Positions 23,190 through 34,107 of a stretch of 64,000 bases of DNA are shown in pieces. How positions within the stretch are numbered: position 1 is the stretch's first letter; each line of letters starts with the position of its first letter. This DNA comes from Gamarada debralockiae (lineage: Eukaryota; Ascomycota; Leotiomycetes; Helotiales; Hyphodiscaceae): NCBI GenBank assembly GCA_002803225.1, contig NXFV01001553.1, forward strand, positions 1 to 64,000. The letters are read 5' to 3'. The position numbers and the translations under genes are program-made. The notes below the pieces were generated by a model. That model worked only from the letters and a program-made list of their open reading frames with translations, was not told where the DNA came from and did no database searches.

Positions 23190-24306
23190 TCATTCTCCTT
23201 GGGTGCTTTGTCCTCTGACGGTAGCCTCTCGAGGTAGAGGGTTTTGTTGGCTGCCTGCGGATCTTTCAAGGTCCTCTCTTCTCCACTCTTCTAATTGGCG
23301 CTGCTCTTCAAGCCTCTGTTTTGCACGTTCGTATTATGGAAAAGTCAGTTGGACCGTAAGAACTCGTTGTTTTGGAGAGTGTACATACGTATCCTTCTAA
23401 TGTTGCCAACAATGGTAGAATCAGGGGTATGACCACCACAATTTGCCCAAAGCTAAATGTGTTCTGATGGCCTAAATTTGGCGCCAACAGCAGGCCAGGA
23501 TATTCCTCAAGTCTCGTATCCTCATAGCCCCAGATATACCGAACATTAAGCCAATCCACACCAGAACAAAAGGTGCGGCGGGTGAGAAGATAATAGATTT
23601 CTGACATGGAAAAAAGACTTTCAGACCAATGCAGGAATACTACAATAATGAGAATAAAAAAGGTAATTCTAGATCGTGCATCAAAACTCGTCGGGCTGTG
23701 AGGGACGCAGCAGCGCGCGAGGCAGGCTGCAGCCTCTCCGGGAACTGGCCTACACTCTTTGCAACAATGCCGGCAGTAAAGCCGAAAGTTCGAGAGCAGC
23801 TTTGCGCCACGATAAACAGTAAACAAACTATGGAAACGCCTAGCAGACTTATTACTAGGAGTGTTTCAGACTTTGTGATATAGTTTCCCAGTGATAGCAA
23901 CGCCACCACGTGGGTGAAGCTCGCAAACCACGCAATGTACACAACAAGGTTGAAGTGGTAGCCTGATATTGTAGTCCACTCGTTGAGGGGCGCAATCAGA
24001 ATGGCCAGTCTTGTGATCATTTGCTGGTCTGCCATCGCCAAGATTAATGGATTCAGAGTTGCATCGAGGATGCGGAGGTTGCGAGAGTTCATGTCAAAAA
24101 ATGGCTTTCTGCAGGTGAATTTGAGCACTGTGGCGACGAGGGTTACGGTTGCCGAGAAAATGAAACCTACACAGACCTAAAGCGTTACTTATCAGCCTTA
24201 TTCTTTATAATAGATTGTAGGGAATTACCTCGATCCCAGCAATGTCTGGGTTTGGTTGGAGCTCGCCACAGTTCCGTAGAACTCCTGCACAGCTGTTCGG
24301 CGCCAT
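23190..24306 (-). pseudogene. Multi-pass membrane protein gene with an internal frame break
   Basis: Exon 1 (24239-24306) starts MAPNSCAGVLRNCGELQPNP and ends GIE. It joins across a GTAATT...TAG intron to a hydrophobic frame with several membrane segments (FIFSATVTLVATV, NLVVYIAWFASFTHVVALLSL, TLLVISLLGVSIVCLLFIVA). At about 23660-23760 the frame must slip by one base to continue into another membrane segment (ITFFILIIVVFLHW), then QIVVVIPLILPLLATLEGY, then a GTATGT...CAG intron (23316-23398) and a charged tail ending at 23190. The NPDI(S/A)GI start resembles a family of uncharacterised fungal integral membrane proteins. A 58-nt GTAGGC...CAG candidate intron in the break does not restore the frame, so I read this as a disrupted gene, or a sequence error. 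Confidence 0.55.
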
Positions 24307-24696
24307 TAGGAAGGATGGAGGCTGTTGTTCCAAATCATTGAAAAAGTGGGTGGGGTCCCGTGCTTTTAAGAATGAGAGATGGCGAGGCGGGAGTGGCTAT
24401 GGCGGCGCGGCAGAGGGGAGAGACAAAGATCAAACCTGCCAAATCAGCATGGCGAAACAAAAAGTGGCTTCTTTGCGGCATTTTGCAACTTTGCACATCT
24501 GAGAGAGAGGGGATAAGGAAATGTTCAATTGAGGTCATGATTCCTGGCATTAGTCTGACATCAGGATGGGGTCCAGAGAAGTCTCATGAAAAAAGATAGG
24601 GTCCAGACTGAATCAGTGCAATTAATTTCTGCATTAGGAATGCATCCTCAACTCCGGGCTTTCATATCCTACAGCATTGTACACTACGTAGCTAGT

Positions 24697-26473
24697 TCAA
24701 TAACCGCTCTGCTCTCTTCTTGTATCAGCATTCTTGGCGCCATCGCCCGCCTCCTTGATAGCCTGATCATCACCTCTCAGCTTCGCAAAATACGCCTTGA
24801 TATCCTCTGCACCAAGAGCTTTACCGCTCCCAGCGAATTCCTGGAACAAAGGTCGGAGCTTCTCCTTTAGATGATTGTACGCCATGACACCCTCAATCGC
24901 TCTGACACGATCAACATTCTTGAGAGCACTCTCGCCACGTTCGTAGATACTTCCGCTTCCAATTGTACTGCCTTCACCATCATCACCATCTTCTGAAAAA
25001 GGAGGCTCGTAAATTTCTTCCTCTTCCAGGAGCTGTGGATGCTTGGAGAGGTCGGAGAAGCAGTCGGAGCAGCGGCAGAGGTGGTCTCGGAAATCGGCTT
25101 TGAAGAATAATGAAAGCTGTCCTAATGGTGCTGAGGGTAGTGCTTTGACTTTGCAGGCAGGCGCGCTCTCGGTCATTGTGTCAGCTAAGACGCTAGGTAG
25201 CATGGAGTCTGTTGTGCCATTCGTCTCAACGCTGTCACTGCTTTCTTTAACTCGCTTCGATGCGCTAGAAGTGACTGAGTCGGCATCGTCGTCTGCCTTG
25301 CGCTTCTTCGATATGGGAAGATGCGACGCGATCAGCTCTTCAGTCTTGCCAAGAAGGCCTTTCTCTGGAGAGGGAGCAGCACTTCTTCTGAAGACTGGTC
25401 CCAAGAAGCCACGACCACCAGCATATCGCTTGATCCAGGGGTGAGCCTCAACACACTTGTAGCAAATGAAGCCTTCAAAGTCCTCTTCGTGGGGGAATCC
25501 AGGCGGAATTGGCGGATCTTCATCATCTTCATCTTCATCATCTTCTGCGCCAGCTTCTGTTCTCGCTGAAGGTTCGGTGCCGTTGATAGCTGGAACTGGC
25601 GTATTCTTATTCGCTTCTCCGTTGGATTCATCAACCACTACTTCTGCAACCTCTGTGATGGATTCCAGAAGCCCTTCACTCTTTCTCGGAGTGGCTTTTC
25701 GGCTCGTATGTTCGTACCAGTCCGGTCCCAAACCGACGATGCATCCCGGATGCCACCAATCTTCGCCACACCCTCCAGTCTCAATTGTACCCAAGCCTAA
25801 ACATTGAAACATTGTTCCCTTCTGCATGAAAGGATCATAATCACATTCGCATCCACAAAATCGATTCTGGAAGTTTTGATTGTATTTGTTGTTCGGGTCC
25901 GGGGCTTCAGAATGCACTCCGCCTTTCGTATTGGTCTCCGAATGTATGCGCAGAGCACAGGGCGAAGTGGCAGGCAGACGCGTAGTTCCACAATCGCATG
26001 TGAAGTTCCTCTTGTTAAAGATCTCTACTAATGTGTGTTCTCCATGACATTGTACCGAGCAAGCATAGCAGACGCCAGCTGGAGTGTAAGGATCGGATGG
26101 ATTGGTTGGTCGAGGGTTGCACGTTAGGCAAGCAAATACTTGCTGACGGAGAGGTCCTAGAGGCTTTGTACAATTTTCGATACTCTGTTGAATGATGATC
26201 AGCACTGCAGGAACTTGATGATGGAAGGGTTTTTACATAGGGCAGAGCTTCGCGCGCGTCAGCCTCGAGCTGAAGTTGGCTATTGATGAATCTGATGCCG
26301 TGTCAGTATGGCTATGCCCGTTTCACGCTCCAGAATGGATCAGGGACCTACTCTGCAGCTGTATGCGAATCATCCGATTTCTGGGAGGAGAAGCTCTGGC
26401 TTCGTGCCGGGCCACTCGTCTGGCTGCTTGAGATTTCAGTGAAGCTGGATTCGGGGACCGGTGGAGGATCCAT
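24697..26473 (-). CDS. ubr7: UBR7/Mlo2-like protein with UBR box and PHD finger
   Basis: Three exons (26352-26473, 26237-26291, 24697-26184) give 554 residues. The UBR-type zinc box is visible as CLTCNP, GVCYACSVQCHGEHTLVEIF and NFTCDCGTTR. A PHD-like zinc region follows (FCGCECDYDP, MFQCLGLGTIETGGCGEDWWHPGCIVG). Then come an acidic low-complexity stretch (DDEDEDDEDPPIPPGF) and a C-terminal domain with CRCSDCFSDLSKH. This order matches UBR7 of animals and Mlo2 of fission yeast, which are linked to ubiquitin ligation and chromatin. Introns are GTAGGT...CAG and GTAAAA...CAG. It is divergent from MCM2. Confidence 0.88.
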
Positions 26474-27100
26474 GATGGCGCGATTGGATTTGATGGTTCT
26501 CGAGATGTTGAAGATTCGGGGATGATGAATTGTTGAAGGTTCGAAGATACGCGGTTGGTCTTTGTTTGGTTTGTTCAGCCTCACGGTCGAGGCGACTTCG
26601 CGGTGGACACAAAAGAGCCCATACTACGCCGCGACAAGGGCGTACAATGCAACCAAAATCGAGCCATGGAAATCCATTTTGAATTGCTGAAACTTGGAGA
26701 ACAAATAAAATACGCTCTTCTCAACAGAATGGTCTTTTCAAAATAATTTTACGGATCTTGTAGAGTTTTTGACTACCCTCTGAAGATATGGTCAGGTGAC
26801 CCAAAAACCACTTAACACGAAAGCCTAGCGCGACACGTCCCTCGCGTCTTCAACTCGCGTTTTCAATGCTCGTTACGCGCTGAGACTTTCCCCCCAATTC
26901 GTTTTCCAATTCACCATCAACTTCTAACTTTTCATCTCACGAAGTATTCCGACAATACAACTTTCTCTTTAAGTTACTGTATAACATATTGAGACATTGA
27001 ATCGTCATGAGGTACACACAATCATCCTTTAAATTCTTCACCCACCAACCCCTGAATCCGAAACTGACACTTCCCTAATAGTTCTCCTCTTCGACCCAAC
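26474..27100. promoter_or_regulatory. Divergent UBR7/MCM2 promoter with MBF-like CGCG motifs
   Basis: Three MCB-like cores lie close together: TCGCGT at 26842-26847 and 26855-26860 (ACGCGA on the other strand) and ACGCGC at 26875-26880, about 220-260 bp before the MCM2 start. The MBF/DSC1 consensus is built on ACGCG, and MCM genes are classic G1/S targets in yeasts. A likely 5'-UTR intron (GTACAC at about 27012 to TAG at about 27080) precedes the MCM2 ATG. Confidence 0.45.
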
Positions 27101-29766
27101 ATGTCTTCCGCAAATCGTGGAACCAGTGGCAGAAATCATCGCAAGCGTTCAAGAGAGCCTGAAGACGACCTTCCTGCTGGTCCTGGCGCATCCAGCCCCG
27201 CTGGTGATATTCGATCCTCACCTCCCGCCTACCCCATTCAACACGGTGGTGACGACGATGATGATATTGAGGACGATGTTGAGCTTGCGCTCGATATCGA
27301 CGATGCCGACGAAATGGCTGAAGATGAAGATGGAATCGACCTCTTTGCCAACAACTTCGAAAGAGACTACAAGCAGCGCGAGAATGATCAGTACGACGAG
27401 CGAGACATTGACGATGATGGCGAATACGACGAACTTGATGTAGCGCAAAGAAGACAACTAGAAGCTCGTTTGAATCGTCGTGATCGCGAGCTTGCACGAC
27501 AACGCCGCATGCCAGCTGCTTTTCTCCAGGACGAAGAAGACGAAGCCGGCGACCTCGACCTCATGAACCAGCCCAGACGTCGCCGCCATCACTATGACGA
27601 AGATGAGGACGAAGACATGCAGGACGATATTATGGAAGAGGAACTTTCCCTTGAGACACTGCAAGATGTTAAGGCATCCAGCTTGGTCGAGTGGGTTTCT
27701 CAACATGCCGTTCAGAGGACCATCAAACGGGAATTCAAGGCCTTCCTCACCGAATACACAGACGAGCACGGAGATTCAGTTTACGGAAGTCGCATTCGAA
27801 CACTCGGAGAAGTCAACGCAGAATCCCTTGAAGTCTCATACGACCATCTCTCTTCGTCAAAGGCTATTCTGGCTTACTTCTTGGCCAACGCTCCCGAAGA
27901 GATGCTCAAGTTGTTTGATGAAGTAGCCATGGAAGTCACCCTTCTCCACTACCCAGATTACGAGCGCATCCATTCCGAGATCCACGTCCGCATTTCAGAC
28001 CTTCCCGTTCACTACACTCTTCGTCAATTGCGCCAAACCCATTTGAACTGCCTTGTTCGTGTCAGCGGTGTGGTCACTCGTCGAAGTGGTGTCTTCCCGC
28101 AACTCAAATACATTATGTTTGACTGTGGAAAGTGCCATACTCGACTTGGTCCCTTCCAACAGGAGTCCAACGTTGAAGTGAAGATCTCCTACTGTCAGAA
28201 CTGCCAATCTCGTGGGCCATTCAACCTCAATTCCGAAAAGACTGTTTACCGCAATTACCAAAAGCTCACTCTCCAGGAATCCCCTGGTACCGTTCCTGCT
28301 GGTCGTCTTCCTCGCCACCGTGAAGTCATCCTTCTTTGGGATCTCATTGACAAGGCTAAGCCTGGAGAGGAGATCGAGGTCACCGGTGTTTACCGCAATA
28401 ACTACGATGCCCAGCTCAACAACCGAAATGGCTTCCCAGTCTTTGCCACAATTCTAGAGGCTAACAATGTTGTCAAGTCTCATGATCAACTTGCTGGCTT
28501 CAGATTGACAGAGGAAGATGAGCATCAAATCAGAGCATTGGCCCGCGATCCCCAAATCATTGACAAGATCATTCATTCAATAGCTCCCAGCATCTACGGC
28601 CACACCGATATTAAGACAGCAGTGGCACTTTCATTGTTTGGTGGTGTAGCCAAAGAGAGACCAGGAAAGCATCAAATCCGTGGCGATATTAACGTTCTGC
28701 TTCTCGGTGATCCAGGAACAGCCAAGTCACAAGTTTTGAAGTATGTCGAGAAGACTGCCCATCGTGCTGTCTTTGCTACTGGCCAAGGAGCCAGTGCCGT
28801 CGGTTTGACAGCCAGTGTTCGTAAAGACCCTTTGACGAGCGAGTGGACTTTGGAAGGAGGAGCCTTGGTTCTTGCAGACAGAGGAACGTGCCTCATTGAC
28901 GAGTTCGACAAGATGAACGATCAGGATCGAACATCTATCCACGAAGCTATGGAACAGCAAACCATCTCCATCTCCAAAGCTGGTATCGTCACTACTCTTC
29001 AAGCTCGTTGTGGTATCATTGCCGCAGCAAATCCAATTGGTGGCCGCTACAATTCGACGATTCCGTTCTCCCAGAATGTCGAACTCACAGAGCCCATCTT
29101 GTCTCGTTTCGACATCCTCTGCGTCGTTCGCGATACTGTGGACCCTGCTGAGGATGAGAGGCTTGCCAGATTTGTCGTCGGCTCTCACGGAAGATCTCAC
29201 CCAGTCTCCCAAGCAATTGACGAGAACCAAGATGCTATGGATGTTGAGCATGATTCTGGTATGCGTGCCGGAGCTGTTAATGGTGGAGAGCCAAAGCAAG
29301 AAGGAGAAATCTCGCAAGAATTGCTTCGAAAGTACATTCTCTACGCAAGAGAAAGATGCAGCCCCAAACTCTATAATATCGACGAGGAGAAAGTTTCGAA
29401 GCTCTTCGCTGATATGAGAAGAGAGTCATTGGCAACTGGTGCCTACCCAATCACTGTAAGTCCTCCATACTGATTACCTGATCATGACTAACATGAGAAC
29501 AGGTCCGTCATCTTGAAGCCATCATGCGCATCAGCGAGGCCTTCTGCAGAATGCGACTTTCCGACTACGTTTCTTCCCAAGACGTTGATCGAGCCATCGC
29601 AGTCACAATTGACTCCTTCGTTGGAAGTCAGAAGGTCAGCTGCAAGAAGGCCCTTGCTCGTGCATTCGCAAAGTATACTCTGGCTAGACCGGGTCAGGGA
29701 AAGAAGACTGGAGCAGCAAGAAACTTGGAGCGTGGAAATAGAGTTGCTACCGCATCGATGGCTTAG
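27101..29766 (+). CDS. mcm2: DNA replication licensing helicase subunit MCM2
   Basis: Two exons (27101-29455, 29503-29766) give 872 residues, the usual length. Mcm2 is part of the Mcm2-7 replicative helicase. Seen in order are a basic/Ser start and very acidic N-terminal tail (GGDDDDDIEDDVEL, the histone-binding region in homologues), a four-Cys zinc finger at about 340-367 (CGKCHTRLG...CQNCQSRG), Walker A GDPGTAKSQ (about 536), Walker B CLIDEFDKMND (about 596), the arginine finger in ILSRFDIL (about 668), and a C-terminal helical domain (RHLEAIMRISEAFCRMRLSD). The intron is GTAAGT...CAG with 47 nt. Confidence 0.97.
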
Positions 29767-30477
29767 AAGACAGTGTGACGTATGGAGTTATGGATACCTT
29801 GTTTTAGTGGATTAGGATTGTACTGTACACACTTGCTATGACTTAATGAGAATCACTGTTTTGAGATAAAGATTGAATTGGGAAGAGGTCGTGTTGTGGT
29901 GGCTTGCTTTTGGAAACTTGATTCGGTAAACGTCTAAAGATGCGGCCCTGTTTTGACAACAGGAGCTTCTAGGATCAAAATAATCACAAACTCAGGGAAT
30001 AGCATCCATGGATCCAAGATTGAAACATTCTCAACACACCAAAATTTTCTGATATTTTCCCCGGGAGACAGTGGCGCTATAATTTTAGCGGATTTTCGGA
30101 GCCCGTTTGCTTCCGCCAGGGAAGTCGAGTATGGACGTGCAACAAAAACACGTGACGTGTTAATTTCATTTGCTTCTCGCCCTTTGAAACGCGTCAACCC
30201 CCAAAGTTCACGTTCATCCAAACATTTGAAGTTAACGTTCCGGGTTGAACGACTGCGTTTCCATGGCTTTACATTCCGAGTGCCAACTGACCTCCTGCAC
30301 GCCGACCTCGAGCTCTAGCACGTGAAACATCCCGAGCATTGGACAACCAACGTTCGGTCGACTACCGGTGCATTCTCTCAACTAGAGTGAAGACCCGAAT
30401 CCTAGATGCTGAACGGGCTCTCATCGGATCCCAATCGCTGAACATAATTGAACGTATACCGGTACGATATCAGCGGA
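29767..30477. other. Intergenic region after MCM2
   Basis: About 700 bp. Chance frames only (for example 29953-30318 plus). No recognised element. Confidence 0.4.
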
Positions 30478-31792
30478 ATGGAGCAACCAAACGCTATTCA
30501 GGTATCCGAGGACCTTCTGAGCTCTCTTCTCGCATCGGTCAATTCCCTCCGTGACTCTGTTACAAAACTGCAGGCTGAGAACCTTGGACTACGCCATGAG
30601 CTGGGAACTGTAAAGACCGATCTGGTGACGCTGCGACAGAATCCGAGGATGAGGTTTCCTCCGTTCAAAAAATTGGCCGTGGAAATACGTCAGTAAGTTA
30701 TGTTTCATATGAATTCGTGCCATTTTCTTGACTGGAAAAAGGTACTTGGAAAGCGAATATGCTTGATTACTCTGGCACAATCACTCAAACCCGCAGAGTG
30801 ATTGAAGTTGTTATTTCAAACCGGTCTATTTGAAAGATCCTAAACGTCGACAAGTCATGAGATTTTCATCGTATGTTTCGATTGATGCCGCATGACTAAC
30901 TTTGCCATTGCAAGATGATCTGGCGTTTTGCCTGCAAGACTCCTCAGTTCACATCTTGCGCGAATATGTTATGAGCAGAAGCAAGATTAACTCTGTTGTT
31001 AATTCCTGCAAAGAAGCACGAACAGAGGCAATAGCTTTGAAACTTGATTTCTACACCTTCGGCCCATGGTACTGTTCTGGTGGGGACGAGAGTGGCATAA
31101 TCAAGAATTATGTCAACTTCGATATCAATAGGATATGGGTTCCTTGGGCAGAACTTCTCTCTCCCTAACGATATTCGATGTTTCTGCGGTAAATGTCGAG
31201 GCTTAGATTACCGCACAACGCCATGTCGTGATAAGTTTAACTCATCACGCAGAGTTCTGTCCAACGAAGCTTGCGCGCATGGCAGTCAATATTGATGATT
31301 GGTTCTACCACAAGGATAGCGAAACTGAACTGGGTGTTACTGAAACCCTCTTCATGTACGGCGTTCGAGAATTACTGCTCGTTGTGGGAGATTTCGAGCA
31401 TGCAGAAAATGAAAGAGACGTATGTTCATCACACCAACTCAACAGCCATGGGAAGTTGGCAATCGCATGTCAACTTCTGAGCGGGATACCGTGGACTCGC
31501 ATCTTGGACAATGGCAGGAGATGGAAGAAGCGAAGGTTCAATTCATGCAAGAATATAAGGATCAGCGTGCGAAGGATAGGCAGGCTGTCTTAGAAGGTAG
31601 GCGCTTGGCTTAAGTCTTTTCCCAATACATATATATTGAGCCGCAGAGGGTCAAATCACCATGGAGGAGATTCATAATGATATAGCGAATTGGGACCATC
31701 TGCAGGATCTTTCGAAGTGGGACGTGCCTAGGGTCAAATTTGTCGAGGCGAGAAAGGGAAGCACGCAGTGGATCCTTCCCCAAGGCAAATGA
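30478..31792 (+). pseudogene. 2EXR-domain protein gene, apparently frameshifted
   Basis: Exon 1 (30478-30692) has a short coiled coil (LLASVNSLRDSVTKLQAEN) followed by MRFPPFKKLAVEIRQ, the opening signature of the fungal 2EXR domain. Later exons carry the rest of that domain (VNSCKEARTEAIALKLDFYTF) and a charged C-terminus. Good introns exist at about 31189-31252 (GTAAAT...GCAG) and 31597-31646 (GTAGGC...GCAG), with a last exon 31647-31792 ending LPQGK. However, one-base slips are needed near 31165 (after WAEL) and near 31420 (before FITPTQQPWE), and the second exon near 30740-30840 does not join cleanly. 2EXR proteins are numerous and functionally obscure in fungi. I read this copy as inactivated. 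Confidence 0.55.
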
Positions 31793-31853
31793 AGAGTCGA
31801 TGTATTGCGTAGAGTCTTTTTGGAATTTCAGGTCAAATAGTTTTCTTTAATCC

Positions 31854-32779
31854 TCAATAATTTGAACCATTGACTCCAAACAGCTCCCGATAGTGCTTCT
31901 CAACGGGCACAATATGTGCATTCTCCGGCATCTTCACTGTCAGCAACCCCTCAAAATCCACGCCGACCTTCTCCTGCCATCTCGAAATGGCCTCAAGATC
32001 TCTACACTGATGATCGATCGCAAAATCCGGCATAGGATGAGGCTGTGTCTCCACCCACTGCAGAGTAATAAGATCCGTATTCGCGTACATATCAGATTCT
32101 GCAGCAGCATATCAACACAATGCTCCATAATCATCCACCATAGCTTTCCATGGCCCTTTGGAGGCTCCTTGAGATTGTGAGGATGGTCATTGAATGCCAC
32201 TGTGCGAAGTTGATTCCGGCAGTGCAGTTGATGGAAGACGTCAATCTGTACCATATACGAGCTCTCTCCGAATCCCCAGTCTTCGGTAAAGTTCGCGACG
32301 GTTGCGGGGTCCTTGCCTAGTGGGCGAACTTCGTCGGCGCTGAGCTCAATGTTAGGGAAGATCGAAGGTGTGCCAGTGTGCCTCGGTCTCAGGCGTGAAG
32401 AGTTGGCGACTCCAAGGCGGATCGTCCGGCGTGAGTAATGTGCCGTTCATCCTGGTCAGCTTGGTCGGTATTTCGACTTTCTCAAGGACAGGAGCTGTGA
32501 TATCTTAGTATTGCCGTACAAGTACTTTGTCTAATATTTCTTACAGAAAGCAGAAGTCTGCTTAAGCAGCGAATTGATTTCTTGGCGATGGAATAATCCA
32601 TAAGGCAGTAACAGCCAGGCTACGATACCAAGCAGCAGGACATTAGATGCTACCAAACATTGGACGATGCGATTGCTTCCGTTCGAATTAGGCTTAACCA
32701 TAAAAATTTCTGTTGACAGCGAAGCCGCATGCGACAAGCTCTCCTTCTCTTCATCGTCTTTGAATACGTGCGCTTCCAC
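31854..32779 (-). pseudogene. UstYa-family (DUF3328) oxidase-like gene, broken
   Basis: The first exon (about 32545-32779) encodes a short cytoplasmic tail and a membrane anchor (CLVASNVLLLGIVAWLLLPYG), as in UstYa proteins. After an intron the lumenal part carries the two family motifs: HQLHC (in IDVFHQLHCRNQLR) and EHCVD (in WWMIMEHCVDMLLQ). A tail with PMPDFAIDHQC and ISRWQEKVGVDF follows. UstYa-type proteins make oxidative ring closures on kexin-processed peptides (ustiloxin, phomopsin-type) and other metabolites. One-base slips occur near 32365 (after WHTFDLP) and near 32093 (after NLICT), so no full-length protein can be read. Confidence 0.7.
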
Positions 32780-33563
32780 AATTCCAATTCTCGAGGAAAT
32801 CCATTTGGAAAACTAGCCATTGTACTTTCCGGTGGCGATTGAGTGTTGATTTTCTTCAAGTGGGGAAAAAGAGAAGAGAGCTTCGATGTCAGCACACGTT
32901 GACTTCCCGGCTTCTGCAAAATCCACTCAAAATTTCAGCTCGGAAAGCTGGATCAGCTAACTTTCTATCTGATCCCCTGTACTTTTATTCTTTCTCAATG
33001 ATAACACGGTAATGGTACCATCAGATGCGTATCTTTATGCACAAAGTGGTCATCGTCGTTCGTCCTTGTCTACGTCCGGTAGGTGTTTATGCCAAGGCCT
33101 GTCCCCACCTCTACAAACCGCGTGCGGCACGAAGAAGCTTGATTGTACCACTGTGCAGCATATCAAAAGCTTCAAATATACCCCTTCGTACCCCTTCCTA
33201 TGGATTACTGAATCTTGCAAAGGTGATGTCAGGTTAATTTCCAAGTGATATGGATTCGACAGAATCGCGATAAAGTCCGTTCTTGTTGACGGCCTCTTAC
33301 CACGTTTAAGATACTTCCTCATTTGGACCACGACTACGAAATGGAGCATGTACTATTGGGACAGTACAACGGGGCACTGAATACACGAATCGCTGCCATT
33401 CAAGAAGATCTTTTGATCAACACCACACCAAGTCAGGGACTGGTGGCAGACTCCCACTTACCTGAAAGGTGTAAGGCGGCGCTCGCCCCACTCCCCCGCC
33501 AGCCTCAGCAGACCAAAGAACAGTTCAGCTTGCCCTCCCACTCCTTTCCTTCATCAGATCAAA

Positions 33564-34018
33564 ATGCATTCTTCAAGCTCCTCGCACTCGTTGCGGTCTT
33601 TGCCAGCCTCGGGGCTCCTCTTCCAACTGCACCAGCGATGGGTAAGTACCCTGACATCCTCTCCGAGAAAGCCAAAAACTGACGAGATGCAGACAAGAGA
33701 CAAATCTTTTACCAAGCACAGCGCCATTCCAAGTGGTGACGAACACGAAATTTACAACAAGCGTGCTGGTGCGTATTCCCGTCCAAGATGTGCTGGGATG
33801 CACTAAGGTATTTTCAATAGAAAGCAACAGGTCTTCTACAAGGACAGGCCATTCCAAGCGGTGATGATGACGAGATCTATAGCAAGCGTGGGGGTAGGTT
33901 CTCCCACTTTTTTTTAATTCTGCACGTGACTGACAAGCTCTATTTAGAGAAGAAATAGATCTTTTATAAAGAGAGTGCTATCCCAAGTGGCGATGATGAT
34001 GAGATCTACAGCAAGTAA
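33564..34018 (+). pseudogene. Decayed kexin-processed RiPP precursor (dikaritin-type) with three repeat exons
   Basis: Four small exons are separated by 51-54 nt introns: about 33564-33641, 33693-33768, 33821-33893 and 33948-34018. Exon 1 carries a secretion-signal-like stretch (KLLALVAVFASLGAPLP), one base out of frame with the ATG at 33564. Exons 2-4 each hold one unit with FY near the start and AIPSGD...EIY..K near the end: 33723-33764, 33848-33889 and 33977-34015. The first two units end in Lys-Arg and the last in Lys-stop; exon 2 also opens with a Lys-Arg step. All junctions are phase 1 (G|NN). Each unit is broken differently: an extra base in the first, a missing base in the second, a TAG at 33956-33958 in the third. 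The repeated core, Kex2 steps, signal region and two UstYa neighbours match fungal RiPP precursors. It appears non-functional as sequenced. Confidence 0.68.
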
Positions 34019-34107
34019 TTGACTTGATACGACCTATAACCAAGCAAGCATTGCGAACTCGAAGCGAGGAGAAGCGTTCCGGTGCTGATGGTCTGGCTGT
34101 CTAAATA

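Noticed and set aside
25450..25560. TTC/ATC-type simple repeat
   Set aside because: It is the coding sequence for the acidic Asp/Glu run of the UBR7-like protein.
33323..33682. Longer frame running into the signal-like region of the peptide precursor
   Set aside because: It would bury the hydrophobic signal about 85 residues inside the protein, and the upstream sequence has no protein character.
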